NCBI GenBank assembly: GCA_015064395.1
Contig: SVSH01000017.1
Location: forward strand, 1 to 39,170
Length of the DNA: 39,170 nt
Reading direction: 5' to 3'
From: Oscillospiraceae bacterium
Lineage (GTDB): Bacteria > Bacillota > Clostridia > Oscillospirales > CAG-272
Below, in pieces: positions 24,608 through 33,269 of the stretch (position 1 is the stretch's first letter; each line of letters begins with the position of its first letter). Position numbers and translations under genes: made by a program. Below the pieces are notes generated by a model that worked only from the letters and a program-made list of their open reading frames with translations, was not told the DNA's origin and searched no databases.

Positions 24608-24636
24608 ATTATACAATTCAAAGAAAAAATAATCAA
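24608..24636 (-). promoter_or_regulatory. Promoter of the dcw cluster (PmraZ)
   Basis: On the minus strand TTGATT (24636-24631) and TATAAT (24613-24608) have a 17-base spacer. The transcript would have a leader of about 130 nt before mraZ, containing the AGTGG boxes. Confidence 0.88.
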
Positions 24637-24864
24637 GGGGGAACGGGCAAATTTCCTGGAAATTTATCAGTTTTCCCGTTTGTTCGTGTCAAATTTCGCA
24701 AAAAAACCGCTCTTTTTGCCCTTGTATCCCCCTCTTTTTACTTTTATAACTATAATTTCAATTTATTTCCATTTTCGGAGAGCAAAACACCCTATCTTTC
24801 GCCATGAAAACCTCCTACGCTCGCCTTCCCCATTTCACTCCCCACAGTCCAAGCAGCTTCCTTT
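24637..24864. other. AT-rich gap between spoVAF and the mraZ promoter
   Basis: The whole gene-free stretch is 24469-24864. Its first part holds the mraZ leader, operator and promoter. The rest is AT-rich with no convincing terminator or RNA. A tiny leftward frame with a good ribosome site (GTAGGAGGTTTTC then ATG at 24805) encodes only 15 residues (MAKDRVFCSPKMEIN); it may be chance or a relic. Confidence 0.5.
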
Positions 24865-26313
24865 TCAGTGTTGGGAACGTGCCCGGGTCGGGCGACTGCC
24901 CTGCGGCTTTTTGGTACGCAAAAGCAGCGTGCCAAGCGCCTTGAGATTGAGGGGAAACAGGGGGTACAGATAACCTCTTTTGCCGTCGATGCCGCGGTTG
25001 GTCGCCAACAAAAGCAGTATGAGTGCCACGCCGCCCACAAAGCCCCATATATCAAACAGGGCCGTCAGGATCAACAGAGCAATCCGCAAAAACTTGACGG
25101 CATACCCCAATTCATACGAGCGCTGGGTAAAGTTGGCGATGGCAACGAAGGCCATATACAAGATAACCTCTGGAATGAGCCACCCAATGTCAACGGCAAA
25201 GTCGCCCAGAATCAAGCCCCCGACAACCGACAAGGAGTTGGACAGCATATTGGGGGTGTTGAGCGACGCCATACGAAGGCCGTCGATCAAAAACTCAACG
25301 AGCAGCAGTTGCGCAATGATAGGGATCTTGCCCGTTTCCTCGGGTTGCATAAACGACAGAAAGCCGGGAACGATGCCGGGGTTTTTGACCATCAGGTACC
25401 AAAAAGGCGTGAAAAACAGCGCCAGCCAAAAAATGATCTGTCGGGTGATGCGGATATAGGAGCCCGTCAAGGGTGGGAAATAGTAGTCGTTGGTCTCCTG
25501 CAAAAAGTCGAACATACTCGTCGGCAACACCATGACCTGGGGGCTGTTGTCGCACACGATAAGCACACTTCCCTCCAGAAGCTGTGCCGCCGCCGTGTCG
25601 GGGCGCTCGGTGGTTCGCACCTTGGGAAAGGGATTGTACCACTGCCGACGAACGAGGCTCTCCATCAAGGACTCCTGCCCCATGGGAAGAGCGTCGGTGA
25701 CAATGCTATTCAGCTTATTTTTCAGCTTTTCCACGTAGTCAAGATCGGCCCTGTCCTTCATATAACAGATGCACACGTCCGTCCGCGAGGCCGTCCCCAC
25801 GGCAAGATACTGCATGGTCAGTGCCGGGTGGCGGATACGGCGGCGGATGAGGGCCGTGTTGAAGATCATAGTCTCCACAAAGCCATCCCGCGCTCCTCGC
25901 ATGACCAGATCCCCCTCCGGCTCGGCCGTGTCGCGGGCGGGATAGGTGCGGGCGTCGATGATCATGACCTCGCTGCCAAAGGTCGAGCCCAACATGACCG
26001 TCGCGCCCGAGAGAAGAGATCTTGTGATCGCCTCACCGTCCCGTGTCACCTCGGCCTCCACGTAGGGCATATGCCGCCGCATAAATTCATCCGCGGTTTT
26101 CTTTTGGAGTCCGTCCAGCCCCAACAGATAAATGAGGATCTTGGTCATCGATCCGTCCTTGACAAAGCCGTCGATATAATACAGCGTCAGCTCGTCCGGC
26201 CCCACGCTGATCACCTTTTTGATCAGATCAAAATTGTTCTCCACGGAAAACGTCTCATCCATTCGCTTTACGTTTTCCCGATAGTCCTCGCTCAATCGCA
26301 ATTCGCTTACCAC
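24865..26313 (-). CDS. spoVAF: SpoVAF/GerA-family spore membrane protein
   Basis: A 482-residue GerA-family protein closest in layout to SpoVAF, a spore inner-membrane partner of germinant and SpoVA channels. Soluble N-terminal half with LTLYYIDGFVKDGSMTKIL and NPFPKVRTTERPDTAAAQLLEG. The membrane half has PTSMFDFLQETNDYYFPPL, IPIIAQLLLVEFLIDGLRMAS and NFTQRSYELGYAVKF. The start chosen is GTG 26313 with AAGGAGG 5 bases upstream; the frame could extend to a TTG at 26371-26373 without a ribosome site. It stands apart from other spoVA genes and follows a DUF4358 lipoprotein gene, with which it may be cotranscribed. It shows the organism belongs to a sporulating lineage. Confidence 0.88.
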   Translation of the reverse strand: MVSELRLSEDYRENVKRMDETFSVENNFDLIKKVISVGPDELTLYYIDGFVKDGSMTKILIYLLGLDGLQKKTADEFMRRHMPYVEAEVTRDGEAITRSLLSGATVMLGSTFGSEVMIIDARTYPARDTAEPEGDLVMRGARDGFVETMIFNTALIRRRIRHPALTMQYLAVGTASRTDVCICYMKDRADLDYVEKLKNKLNSIVTDALPMGQESLMESLVRRQWYNPFPKVRTTERPDTAAAQLLEGSVLIVCDNSPQVMVLPTSMFDFLQETNDYYFPPLTGSYIRITRQIIFWLALFFTPFWYLMVKNPGIVPGFLSFMQPEETGKIPIIAQLLLVEFLIDGLRMASLNTPNMLSNSLSVVGGLILGDFAVDIGWLIPEVILYMAFVAIANFTQRSYELGYAVKFLRIALLILTALFDIWGFVGGVALILLLLATNRGIDGKRGYLYPLFPLNLKALGTLLLRTKKPQGSRPTRARSQH

Positions 26314-26365
26314 GTCTGCCTCCTTGTTCCAAATGATATGGTTAGTATGGCACGTATGGGTAAAT

Positions 26366-26404
26366 TCATGCAAGGGGAAAAGGAAATGCCCATGGCAAAC
26401 CCAT
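26366..26404 (-). other. Possible 12-codon leader ORF before spoVAF
   Basis: After the DUF4358 stop, AAAGGAG lies 8 bases before ATG 26404, opening the short frame MGLPWAFPFPLA, which stops at 26366, about 53 bases before the spoVAF start. Its ribosome site is as good as that of any gene here. It may be a leader peptide, or the remnant of a longer start for spoVAF. Confidence 0.35.
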
Positions 26405-26417
26405 GAGCTTCTCTCCT

Positions 26418-26921
26418 TTATGATTCATTTACGATGATCGCCTGCTTGACCGCCTCCAGGGCACTCGCCGCGTCCTCGTCATTCAAGATATAATAGACCA
26501 CGTAGGTGCCGTATACCCGAACACCCGCGCCCTCGATCTTTTCCATATCCTTGGGGCTGTAATTGGCGGCGAAGGAGCGGAGATTTTCGACTTGGTCGTG
26601 CAGATATTGCTCCACCATGCCGCGCACCGCCGCCACGTCCTCCTCGTCGTCCGCACGGAAAACACCCAACTCGTTAACATTGGTGGTCTCGCGGTGGAAT
26701 ACCACCTGCACGTCCTCCACCTCGCCAAAGCCTTCCTGCCCGCCAAAGTAAAAGTCGTAGTGATCCTCGTCCGCCGACAGATACTCTGCGGGGTCTCCCA
26801 TCGCCTGCAAGGCGGTCGTGACGAGTCGGGAGCACGCGACCGTGTCGCTGTACGCCACGCGGGGCGCACAGCCTGTGACGAACAAGACCCCTGCCAACAT
26901 CCACGTTATGAGTCGCTTCAT
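26418..26921 (-). CDS. DUF4358 lipoprotein
   Basis: A 167-residue lipoprotein: signal MKRLITWMLAGVLFVTGC with lipobox VTGC, then a DUF4358-type domain recognised by NELGVFRADDEEDVAAVRGMVEQYLHDQ and YSPKDMEKIEGAGVRVYGTYVVYYIL. DUF4358 proteins are common in Clostridia and uncharacterised. The start overlaps the upstream SGNH gene stop by 4 bases (ATGA), so the two are coupled. Confidence 0.85.
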   Translation of the reverse strand: MKRLITWMLAGVLFVTGCAPRVAYSDTVACSRLVTTALQAMGDPAEYLSADEDHYDFYFGGQEGFGEVEDVQVVFHRETTNVNELGVFRADDEEDVAAVRGMVEQYLHDQVENLRSFAANYSPKDMEKIEGAGVRVYGTYVVYYILNDEDAASALEAVKQAIIVNES

Positions 26922-27793
26922 GTCGCATCACCCTCCTTCCCTTCGTATCCGTGTGTGCGGAGATACTGCAAAATACGGCGATACGCCTCGGCCGTCAGGT
27001 GGATGCCGTCGCCCGTCTGATACTCCGCTTTCAAATTCCCCGCGCTGTCACACAGCACCGAGGCGGTATTGACCACGTAGGCGTCATGCGCCTGTGCGAT
27101 GTCAAGCAGCTGCTCGTTGCGGCGGCGGACATAGCCGTTGATGATGGTCGCGCCCTCGCTAAATGCCGTTTGGTTGGTGGCTACGGGATAGACCGTTTGC
27201 AGCATCACAACCGTGTCGGGCGACGCCGCATGGATGGCATCGATCAGCTTGCCATACGCCCGCTCGTACAGCGCTTCGTTTCTCGAAAATCCGACAATAC
27301 CGTTGACCCCGAAGGACAGCACCAGGTACTGCGGCTTGGCAACCTCTACCGCCGCGGCGATGGTCATGGGACGTCCCGTCCCGGGGTAGTTGATGGTCTT
27401 TTGCAGCACGTTCAGATCCAGCGTCATGGTGCCTGATGAGTCCGACCACACCTGCTCCGTTGCCTGCCCGTCGCGGAGCACACCACGGCTTCTCAAGTGC
27501 GCCGTGGTCGATTCCCCCACGAAGATCATACGGTCAATGTAGCCCTCGCCCATGTCCGCTGTCTCGCCTAATAGGCGGTCAGTGGCATCGGTAGGCTCTC
27601 CGTTTGTTGGATTAGCGAACTCCTCCGTCTCGCTTGGCTGCACATCCGGTTCCGGGGGCGTCTCGCTTGCCCGCGACGTGATGCCAACGATCAAGGTGGC
27701 AACCAGGCACACCCCCATCAGTGACAGTGCAAGGGCTGTCATCACACGAAAAAACCGAACCTCATTCTTTTCCCATTGATTCATAGCGTCCAT
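26918..27793 (-). CDS. Membrane-anchored SGNH-type hydrolase
   Basis: A 291-residue protein with one N-terminal membrane segment (about 17-38) and a Pro/Glu/Thr-rich linker to about residue 75, so the catalytic part is outside the cell. Its SGNH-like domain has FVGESTTAHL (block I, with Glu in place of the usual Asp of GDS), SFGVNGIVGFS (block III) and TGDGIHLTAEAY (block V Asp and His). Family members are esterases or deacetylases acting on cell-wall or exopolysaccharide acyl groups. It is coupled to the DUF4358 lipoprotein. Confidence 0.82.
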   Translation of the reverse strand: MDAMNQWEKNEVRFFRVMTALALSLMGVCLVATLIVGITSRASETPPEPDVQPSETEEFANPTNGEPTDATDRLLGETADMGEGYIDRMIFVGESTTAHLRSRGVLRDGQATEQVWSDSSGTMTLDLNVLQKTINYPGTGRPMTIAAAVEVAKPQYLVLSFGVNGIVGFSRNEALYERAYGKLIDAIHAASPDTVVMLQTVYPVATNQTAFSEGATIINGYVRRRNEQLLDIAQAHDAYVVNTASVLCDSAGNLKAEYQTGDGIHLTAEAYRRILQYLRTHGYEGKEGDAT

Positions 27794-27807
27794 CCTTTCC
27801 TCCCGGA

Positions 27808-27849
27808 CAAAACCAAAATGGACCCGAACCTACCGGCCCGAGTCCATTT
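27808..27849 (-). terminator. Probable terminator after the small membrane protein gene
   Basis: Read leftward, an approximately 12-bp stem (27849-27838 with 27827-27816, including two G-T pairs) is followed by TTTTGGTTTTG. It separates the 27893-28315 gene from the SGNH gene. Confidence 0.6.
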
Positions 27850-27892
27850 CATCCAGCAGCGATGGTATCAGTATTCCCACGTGGGAGACCGA

Positions 27893-28315
27893 TTATTTCT
27901 TAAACACGCTCTGATATTCATTTTTTTGTGTCTTTTGCGTCCGAATGGTGCGCGTCAAGGCCAGATACACACCCATAAACAGCCAATACAACAGTGTGAT
28001 GAGCAAAAGGATCAGCATCTGTCCCGAGGTAGCCGTCCCCGCGCCGGAGGGCAGATACAAAAACAGATAGAGTGATCCGACCACCATGACAAAATGCAGG
28101 GCCAGGCGAAGGCCGTGCGAAGGCTTGGGCAGTGTGTAGATCAGGTTAGCCAAGGCGAAAAACAAGGCAAACACAAACACCAAAAGGAAGGAACGGGCGT
28201 TGATATAGGTGTTTGACAGCGACCCCTTGATGGCAAGGTTCAACAGCAAGAACAGCATGGCAGAGACGGTGTAAACACAGCAGGTCTGCCGGGCTAATTT
28301 CATCATCCATTTCAT
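27893..28315 (-). CDS. Small four-helix membrane protein
   Basis: A 140-residue protein with four hydrophobic segments (about 13-32, 41-62, 70-88 and 98-120) and a basic, Gln/Lys-rich tail (RTQKTQKNEYQSVFKK). The layout resembles small DUF3021-like membrane proteins, but no diagnostic motif allows a firm call. ATG 28315 is 14 bases after the YwlG-like stop; longer in-frame starts overlap that gene. Function unknown. Confidence 0.65.
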   Translation of the reverse strand: MKWMMKLARQTCCVYTVSAMLFLLLNLAIKGSLSNTYINARSFLLVFVFALFFALANLIYTLPKPSHGLRLALHFVMVVGSLYLFLYLPSGAGTATSGQMLILLLITLLYWLFMGVYLALTRTIRTQKTQKNEYQSVFKK

Positions 28316-28329
28316 ATACTCACATCCCT

Positions 28330-28881
28330 TCAACGGATCTCGTCCGCGCTGTAGCAGGCACGCGCGCCGCCAATGAACTTGGGACGGGTGCGGGCACACA
28401 GCAAAATCGCCTCACCAATATGGTCAACGGACAATCTGACGGGCACGGCGACGTCACGCAGGTGCATACCGATCAGCGTACCGCCAATGTCCATGCCGGC
28501 ATGCGCACGGATATGCTCCACGGCTACGGGATCTTTCATCGAAGCATAGACGGCGGTCGCAAACGATCCCCCCGCATGGGGCTGAGGCAGGACGCTGACG
28601 ACATCCCAGCCGTACCTCTCGGCACACTCGCGCTCGACGATCAAGGCGCGGTTGAGGTGCTCACAGCACTGAGCCGCCAGGTAAATTCCCTCCTCTTGCA
28701 GGATGGGAAGAATGCCCGACAAAATAGCCTCAGCCGCCTCGGCCGACGATCCCTTGCCAATGCGCTTGCCCACCACCTCGGAGGAGGAGCAGCCCACCAC
28801 AAAAACGTCGCCGCGACGCAACCTTGCTATATCAAGCAGCTCGCAGATGGCCGTCTGCACTTGTTGTTTGATGTTTTGCAT
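28330..28881 (-). CDS. TIGR01440 / UPF0340 (YwlG-like) protein
   Basis: A 183-residue protein of the UPF0340 family. Signatures are VVGCSSSEVVGKRIGKGSS, AAQCCEHLNRALIVER, PQPHAGGSFATAVYASMKDPV and HAGMDIGGTLIGMHLRDVAVPVR. The family is conserved in Bacillota, often near glyA/upp-type genes; its function is unknown. Here it follows nagB by 24 bases and precedes a small membrane protein. Confidence 0.9.
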   Translation of the reverse strand: MQNIKQQVQTAICELLDIARLRRGDVFVVGCSSSEVVGKRIGKGSSAEAAEAILSGILPILQEEGIYLAAQCCEHLNRALIVERECAERYGWDVVSVLPQPHAGGSFATAVYASMKDPVAVEHIRAHAGMDIGGTLIGMHLRDVAVPVRLSVDHIGEAILLCARTRPKFIGGARACYSADEIR

Positions 28882-28905
28882 GATTTGGACTTCCTTTTTA
28901 CTATG

Positions 28906-29661
28906 TTAGGACAGAGCGGCGATGGTGGCTTCGTCGCACAAGGAAACTGCCGCGCGGTCACACAAAATGGTCACGTCGCCGTGCAGATTGAGCATGGACG
29001 CAGGGCTTGCCGTGGTCAGCTTGCCCGACAGCACGGTAGCGATCGCCTTGGCCTTTGCCTCGCCCGTAGCGATCAGCATAATGCGGCGAGCGGACAGAAT
29101 AGAACCGATACCCATGGTCAGGGCGTGACGCGGCACGTCAGCCTCGCTCTCAAAGAAGCGGGAGTTGGCGCGGATGGTATCCTCGGTCAGGTCGGTCAGG
29201 TGGGTCAAGGGGTCCAGCGCGTCGGCGGGCTCGTTGAAGCCGATGTGGCCGTTACCGCCGATGCCCAGCACCTGAATGTCGATGCCGCCCAGATTGCGGA
29301 TCAGCTCCTCGTAAGCGGCGCAGGCGGCCACAGGGTCAGAAGCCAGACCGTCGGGCACGTTGGTGTTGCTCTTATCAATATTGATATGATCAAACAGCTG
29401 ATGGTTCATAAAATAGCGATAGCTCTGGTCATTGTCGGGAGCGAGAGGATAATACTCGTCCAGATTGACCGAGCGAACGGTCGAGAAATCCAATTCCCCT
29501 GCCCGGTAGCGACGAACGAGCTCGCCATACATAGGAACGGGGCTCGAACCGGTTGCCAGTCCCAGGACAGCCTTGGGATTGGCCTTTACCACCTCGGCGA
29601 TCATGTCAGCACCAAGGCTCGCGATCTCTTGCTGATTGTCACATACGATCAAACGCATCAT
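28906..29661 (-). CDS. nagB: Glucosamine-6-phosphate deaminase
   Basis: A 251-residue NagB: converts glucosamine-6-phosphate to fructose-6-phosphate and ammonia in amino-sugar catabolism. VLGLATGSSPVPMY (phosphate loop), VRSVNLDEYYPL (catalytic Asp), QVLGIGGNGHIGFNEP (catalytic-His region), LTMGIGSILSARRIMLIATGEAKA are present. Length is usual for Gram-positive forms. Two consecutive Met codons open the frame; either could start. No nagA or transporter is beside it. Confidence 0.95.
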   Translation of the reverse strand: MMRLIVCDNQQEIASLGADMIAEVVKANPKAVLGLATGSSPVPMYGELVRRYRAGELDFSTVRSVNLDEYYPLAPDNDQSYRYFMNHQLFDHINIDKSNTNVPDGLASDPVAACAAYEELIRNLGGIDIQVLGIGGNGHIGFNEPADALDPLTHLTDLTEDTIRANSRFFESEADVPRHALTMGIGSILSARRIMLIATGEAKAKAIATVLSGKLTTASPASMLNLHGDVTILCDRAAVSLCDEATIAALS

Positions 29662-29682
29662 GTCTACCTCTTTTCGTTAAAG

Positions 29683-30753
29683 TTAAAATTTATCACTGCC
29701 ATCCTCGGGGATGACTTCTTTCATGGCTGTAATGGCGCACTCGATCATATCGTCGTCCGGCTCAAACACGGTCAAGCGCTGCAGCAGAAGACCGGGGGCG
29801 GAGATGATACGGGTGAACCAGTTGTCGTGGCGGCCGGCCAGCTTGATCAGCTCATAGCCGATGCCCACGATCAAGGGAATGAGTGCCACCTTGATGAGCA
29901 CGCGCAAAATGGTAGGAAGCGTCGGGGGAATGAAGAAGCCGACGATCATACTGACCAGCACCATAATAATGAGGAACGAGGTGCCGCAACGGGGATGGAA
30001 GCGGCGCATAGTGCGAATGTTCTCCACCGTCAACTCCAGCCCCGCCTCATAACAGAAGATGGTCTTGTGCTCGGCGCCGTGCAGCATGTAGGTACGGCGG
30101 ATGTCCTTCATCAGCGCCACTGCCGACATGTATCCAACCAACAAAAGCACCCGCATGATCGCTTCAAAGGCGGATTTCAAAAAGCGGTTGTCGGGGGCGA
30201 ACACGCTGTCCGGCATCCACACGTAAAGCTGGGAGGGCAGCCAGAAGAACAAAAGAAACGCCAGGCCAAAGGCCAGCACCGTCGAGATGGTCATGATGAT
30301 ATTCATGGTCATCGAGGTCTCTTCCTTTTTTTCTTCTTTGTTATCCTTCGATTCGACCGGCCCCTGCCCGGCAGTCTCATCTGCCGTCACATCGGCCGCG
30401 ACAGTCTCGCTCTGCTCGGCATCCGTCTTTGTTGTTTCCGTCTTATCAGACGCCGCATTTTCCTCAAACTCGTCAAGCCCCGCGATCTCGGCACTGCGCA
30501 TCAGGCACTTGTAGCCAAAGCGCAAGGTGTCAACGAAATTGAAAATGCCGCGAATAAAGGGCAACGTGATGATCTTGGCCTTCTTTTTGACCTCGGTCGG
30601 CCATTTTTCCAGCACAATCTCGCCCTCGGGGTTGCGCACCGCCATGGCGGTCATTTTGGGGCCGCGCATCATAATGCCCTCGATCAGCGCTTGACCGCCG
30701 ATGGAGGTCTTGAGGCGACAGGCCTTTTGTGTATCTTTGTTTTTGTTACTCAT
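29683..30753 (-). CDS. DUF1385 membrane protein (YqhQ-like)
   Basis: A 356-residue protein of the DUF1385 family. GGQALIEGIMMRGPKMTAMAVR at the N-terminus, LPFIRGIFNFVDTLRFGYKCLMRSAE, then an acidic insert of about 60 residues (residues about 95-150), membrane segments, and MLHGAEHKTIFCYEAGLELTVENI with FHPRCGTSFL are typical. In Bacillus, YqhQ was linked to (p)ppGpp binding and membrane localisation; the role here is inferred only. It lies in a leftward run upstream of nagB. Confidence 0.9.
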   Translation of the reverse strand: MSNKNKDTQKACRLKTSIGGQALIEGIMMRGPKMTAMAVRNPEGEIVLEKWPTEVKKKAKIITLPFIRGIFNFVDTLRFGYKCLMRSAEIAGLDEFEENAASDKTETTKTDAEQSETVAADVTADETAGQGPVESKDNKEEKKEETSMTMNIIMTISTVLAFGLAFLLFFWLPSQLYVWMPDSVFAPDNRFLKSAFEAIMRVLLLVGYMSAVALMKDIRRTYMLHGAEHKTIFCYEAGLELTVENIRTMRRFHPRCGTSFLIIMVLVSMIVGFFIPPTLPTILRVLIKVALIPLIVGIGYELIKLAGRHDNWFTRIISAPGLLLQRLTVFEPDDDMIECAITAMKEVIPEDGSDKF

Positions 30754-30839
30754 GTTATATTGGTTTCGTCCTTTCCGTACGGTAAAATTCCATCCATATA
30801 GTATACTACCATATTATTAACGCCATGTGACGCGAGTGT

Positions 30840-31814
30840 TTATTTTTTATCCCGGTGATACAGCCCTTGATACCAATTCCGCTCATAGAGCAGCTTATCA
30901 ATGTCGTTAAGTACGCTGACCTTGCGTCGGCTCCAGTCGGGGGCTAACAGATCGTCCGCCATACCGTCGCCAGTCAAGCGTCCGATCACAGTCTCGGGTG
31001 GCAGCAGTGTCAGTGCGCGAGCCACGACCTCAATATACCGTTCACGCGCCATCGGGGTGTATTCTCCCCGCTCGTACATCGCGGCCAATGCCGTTCCCCG
31101 GATCACGTGAAGCAGGTGTATCTTGACCTGATGGGGACGAAGTGCCGCCACGCGGCGTACCGTTTCCAGCATATCCGCATCACTTTCCCCAGGCAAGCCA
31201 AAGATAAGATGCACGCAAATTTGAATCTTATCGCTCGCCATCCGCAGAGCCTCATAGCCTTGGCAAAAGTTCGCCCAGGTGTGGCCACGGTTGATCAACT
31301 GTGCCGTCCGGTCGTGCGCCGATTGCAGACCCAACTCCACCGTCAACACCGTGCGGGCAGACAGCTCGGCAAGGTAAGCCACGACGTCAGAAGGCAGGCA
31401 GTCGGCCCTTGTTGCAATGTTCAATCCAACCGCCCCCGGCAGTGCCAACGCGGCCTCATACAGTGGGCGCAGGAGCGACAAGGGAGCATACGTGTTGGTA
31501 TGTGCTTGAAAATAAGGGATACACCGCTCCACGCTCCATTTGGAGGAGAGCTGCGCGCGCGTCAGACGATATTGCTCTTCGATGGACATGGTGGCCGGCT
31601 GTGCAAAATCGCCGCTTCCCCGCCCCGAGCAGTAAATGCAACCGCCTCTGCCGCACCGCCCGTCGATATTGGGACAGGTAAAGCCGGCGTCCAGGGGGAT
31701 CTTGGCGCATTTGCCGCCAAAGGTCGTCTTCAGATAATAGTCGTAGGTATGATATCGCTTGTTACTGTCCGAATAAGGGTAGGGATTTCTGTCTTTTTGC
31801 GATGGTCCCGGCAT
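30840..31814 (-). CDS. TIGR01212 radical SAM protein (YhcC-like)
   Basis: A 324-residue radical SAM protein. The iron-sulfur motif is CPNIDGRCGRGGCIYC (the TIGR01212 form of CxxxxxxxCxxC), followed by FQAHTNTYAPLSLLRPLYE, NIATRADCLPSDVVAYL, VELGLQSAHDRT, HLIFGLPGESDADML, KIHLLHVIRGTAL and IGRLTGDGMADDLLAPDWSRRK. Start at ATG 31814 with GGGGGAAGGA upstream; the frame is open further upstream, but that would overlap the next gene. The family is widespread; its reaction is unsettled. Confidence 0.9.
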   Translation of the reverse strand: MPGPSQKDRNPYPYSDSNKRYHTYDYYLKTTFGGKCAKIPLDAGFTCPNIDGRCGRGGCIYCSGRGSGDFAQPATMSIEEQYRLTRAQLSSKWSVERCIPYFQAHTNTYAPLSLLRPLYEAALALPGAVGLNIATRADCLPSDVVAYLAELSARTVLTVELGLQSAHDRTAQLINRGHTWANFCQGYEALRMASDKIQICVHLIFGLPGESDADMLETVRRVAALRPHQVKIHLLHVIRGTALAAMYERGEYTPMARERYIEVVARALTLLPPETVIGRLTGDGMADDLLAPDWSRRKVSVLNDIDKLLYERNWYQGLYHRDKK

Positions 31815-31833
31815 GATCCTTCCCCCCGTTGTT

Positions 31834-33192
31834 TTATGATTGCTTGCCAAACAGCGCCTCGTCCAGCTCGCGAGGCATGCATCCGCTGATGACCGAAAGA
31901 TTGTACAAATAGTCCGAGGGCATGGAATACAGCCGGACGTTGATGGCATCAAAGGAAAGCTTTCGGTTAAGCTGCTCTTTTACCGTCAACAGATAGGCAC
32001 CCTCATCCAAAAACTTAAACTGCTGCAGATGCATATAATCATCGACACCGGTGTAGTTGTAATAGTAGCAGCCCGTCATCACGACGTAATCGATGAGTGC
32101 GGGCTCGGTGTTGATGCCCGGCTCGACCGCCAGCGTCTTACGCATCAGGGAGAAATACCCGCTGGTGCGAAGCCAGGCGTCGTCCTTATCACTCACGTCC
32201 AGCACGCAGGACAAGCCTGCTGCCTGTGCGATCGACTCATTCTTTTCCGTCACGACAACGGCTCCCAAATGATGCGCCAGGCTGATCGCCACGCTTTGGG
32301 ATTCACTGTCCGTCTCCGAGGAGCACAAAATATAGCCGTTCAAACGCGAGGCGTAGTAGTTGAGAAGACGCCCCGTCGTCCAGGGCTGCTCGCTGTCCGT
32401 TTTTTCATACAGCACGACACCGCTTTGGGCAAGGGCGCTTAGCTGTTCTTTGTTTTCTTCTGTTTTCAGATAGATCTGCTCACTGCCCTGCATGGCGATG
32501 AGTCCCTGCAAGGTCGTCGCCGTCAGGCGATCCGAGGCATTTTTCGGCATAGGGATGACGTACAGCGTCTTGGCGCAAAACGGTGCGCCCGGCAGTGTCG
32601 TATCCTGAACGGTATTGACCACGTGAGACACCTCATACCACCCGTTGACGCTGTAATTGGCTTCGATCTTGACGTCAGCACCGGTTACGGTCGGCGCTCC
32701 GTCTACGTATCCCAAAACCTGCGTGATGAAATGACGCACACCGGCAAGCGTTGCGCGGTTGGAGCTACCTACGATCACGATCTTGTGTCCCACGACACGG
32801 ATCACATACTCATCCGGGCCAAGACCGGATATTGCATTTTGGCTTTCGCTTCTGGCCGTACATCCGACAAGGATCTCATAGGGCTGCAAGCCGTCGTCCG
32901 CATTGGCACTGCCGTGGTCGTCCGTCAAGGCGACGTCAACACCCAGCACCTCTGTCATCACGCGATGCAGCTCCTCCGCTGCCCCCAGCACCGTCCCCGG
33001 GCAATGATCCTTGGGATAAACGATACGGTAGATGCTCAGTCCCGAGTTGGTGATGAAATTCAGCCGGGTATCAAACACGGGCTGCTCTACGTTCGTCTCG
33101 CATCCATCCAGCACCATAACTGCCGACAGCAGCACGGCCGCGCACAGCAACAGTGCCCACACGCGATGCCCGACACATCTGTATTTTTTCAT
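31834..33192 (-). CDS. Large predicted lipoprotein with a glycosidase-associated N-terminal domain
   Basis: A 452-residue exported protein: basic start, hydrophobic core VWALLLCAAVLLSAVMVLDGC with a lipobox-like end. Residues about 50-180 resemble the alpha/beta domain that precedes catalytic domains in GH20/GH67-like enzymes (AAEELHRVMTEVLG, YEILVGCTARSESQ, GPDEYVIRVVGHKIVIVGSSNRATLAGVRHF in parts). No catalytic domain follows; the C-terminal 270 residues are not recognised. It may bind glycans or cell-wall material. It has its own promoter and is divergent from the FAD dehydrogenase. Confidence 0.75.
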   Translation of the reverse strand: MKKYRCVGHRVWALLLCAAVLLSAVMVLDGCETNVEQPVFDTRLNFITNSGLSIYRIVYPKDHCPGTVLGAAEELHRVMTEVLGVDVALTDDHGSANADDGLQPYEILVGCTARSESQNAISGLGPDEYVIRVVGHKIVIVGSSNRATLAGVRHFITQVLGYVDGAPTVTGADVKIEANYSVNGWYEVSHVVNTVQDTTLPGAPFCAKTLYVIPMPKNASDRLTATTLQGLIAMQGSEQIYLKTEENKEQLSALAQSGVVLYEKTDSEQPWTTGRLLNYYASRLNGYILCSSETDSESQSVAISLAHHLGAVVVTEKNESIAQAAGLSCVLDVSDKDDAWLRTSGYFSLMRKTLAVEPGINTEPALIDYVVMTGCYYYNYTGVDDYMHLQQFKFLDEGAYLLTVKEQLNRKLSFDAINVRLYSMPSDYLYNLSVISGCMPRELDEALFGKQS

Positions 33193-33240
33193 GGTTCAAT
33201 CTCCTTTCGGAAGATACTATTACACAATTATACATTGTAA

Positions 33241-33269
33241 TTATAACATTTTTTTCTGTCGCATGCAAG
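33241..33269 (-). promoter_or_regulatory. Promoter of the large lipoprotein gene
   Basis: On the minus strand TTGCAT (33269-33264) and TATAAT (33246-33241) have a 17-base spacer. The leader to the lipoprotein ATG is about 45 nt and includes AAAGGAG. Confidence 0.8.

Noticed and set aside
24868-26406. A 512-codon plus-strand frame opposite spoVAF
   Set aside because: It mirrors spoVAF almost exactly, has no family motif and no ribosome site.
28420-30801. A 793-codon open frame on the plus strand opposite the YwlG-like gene, nagB and the YqhQ-like gene
   Set aside because: It is antisense to three well-supported genes, has no recognisable domain and a His/Gln/Asp-rich composition typical of the reverse frame of GC-rich genes.
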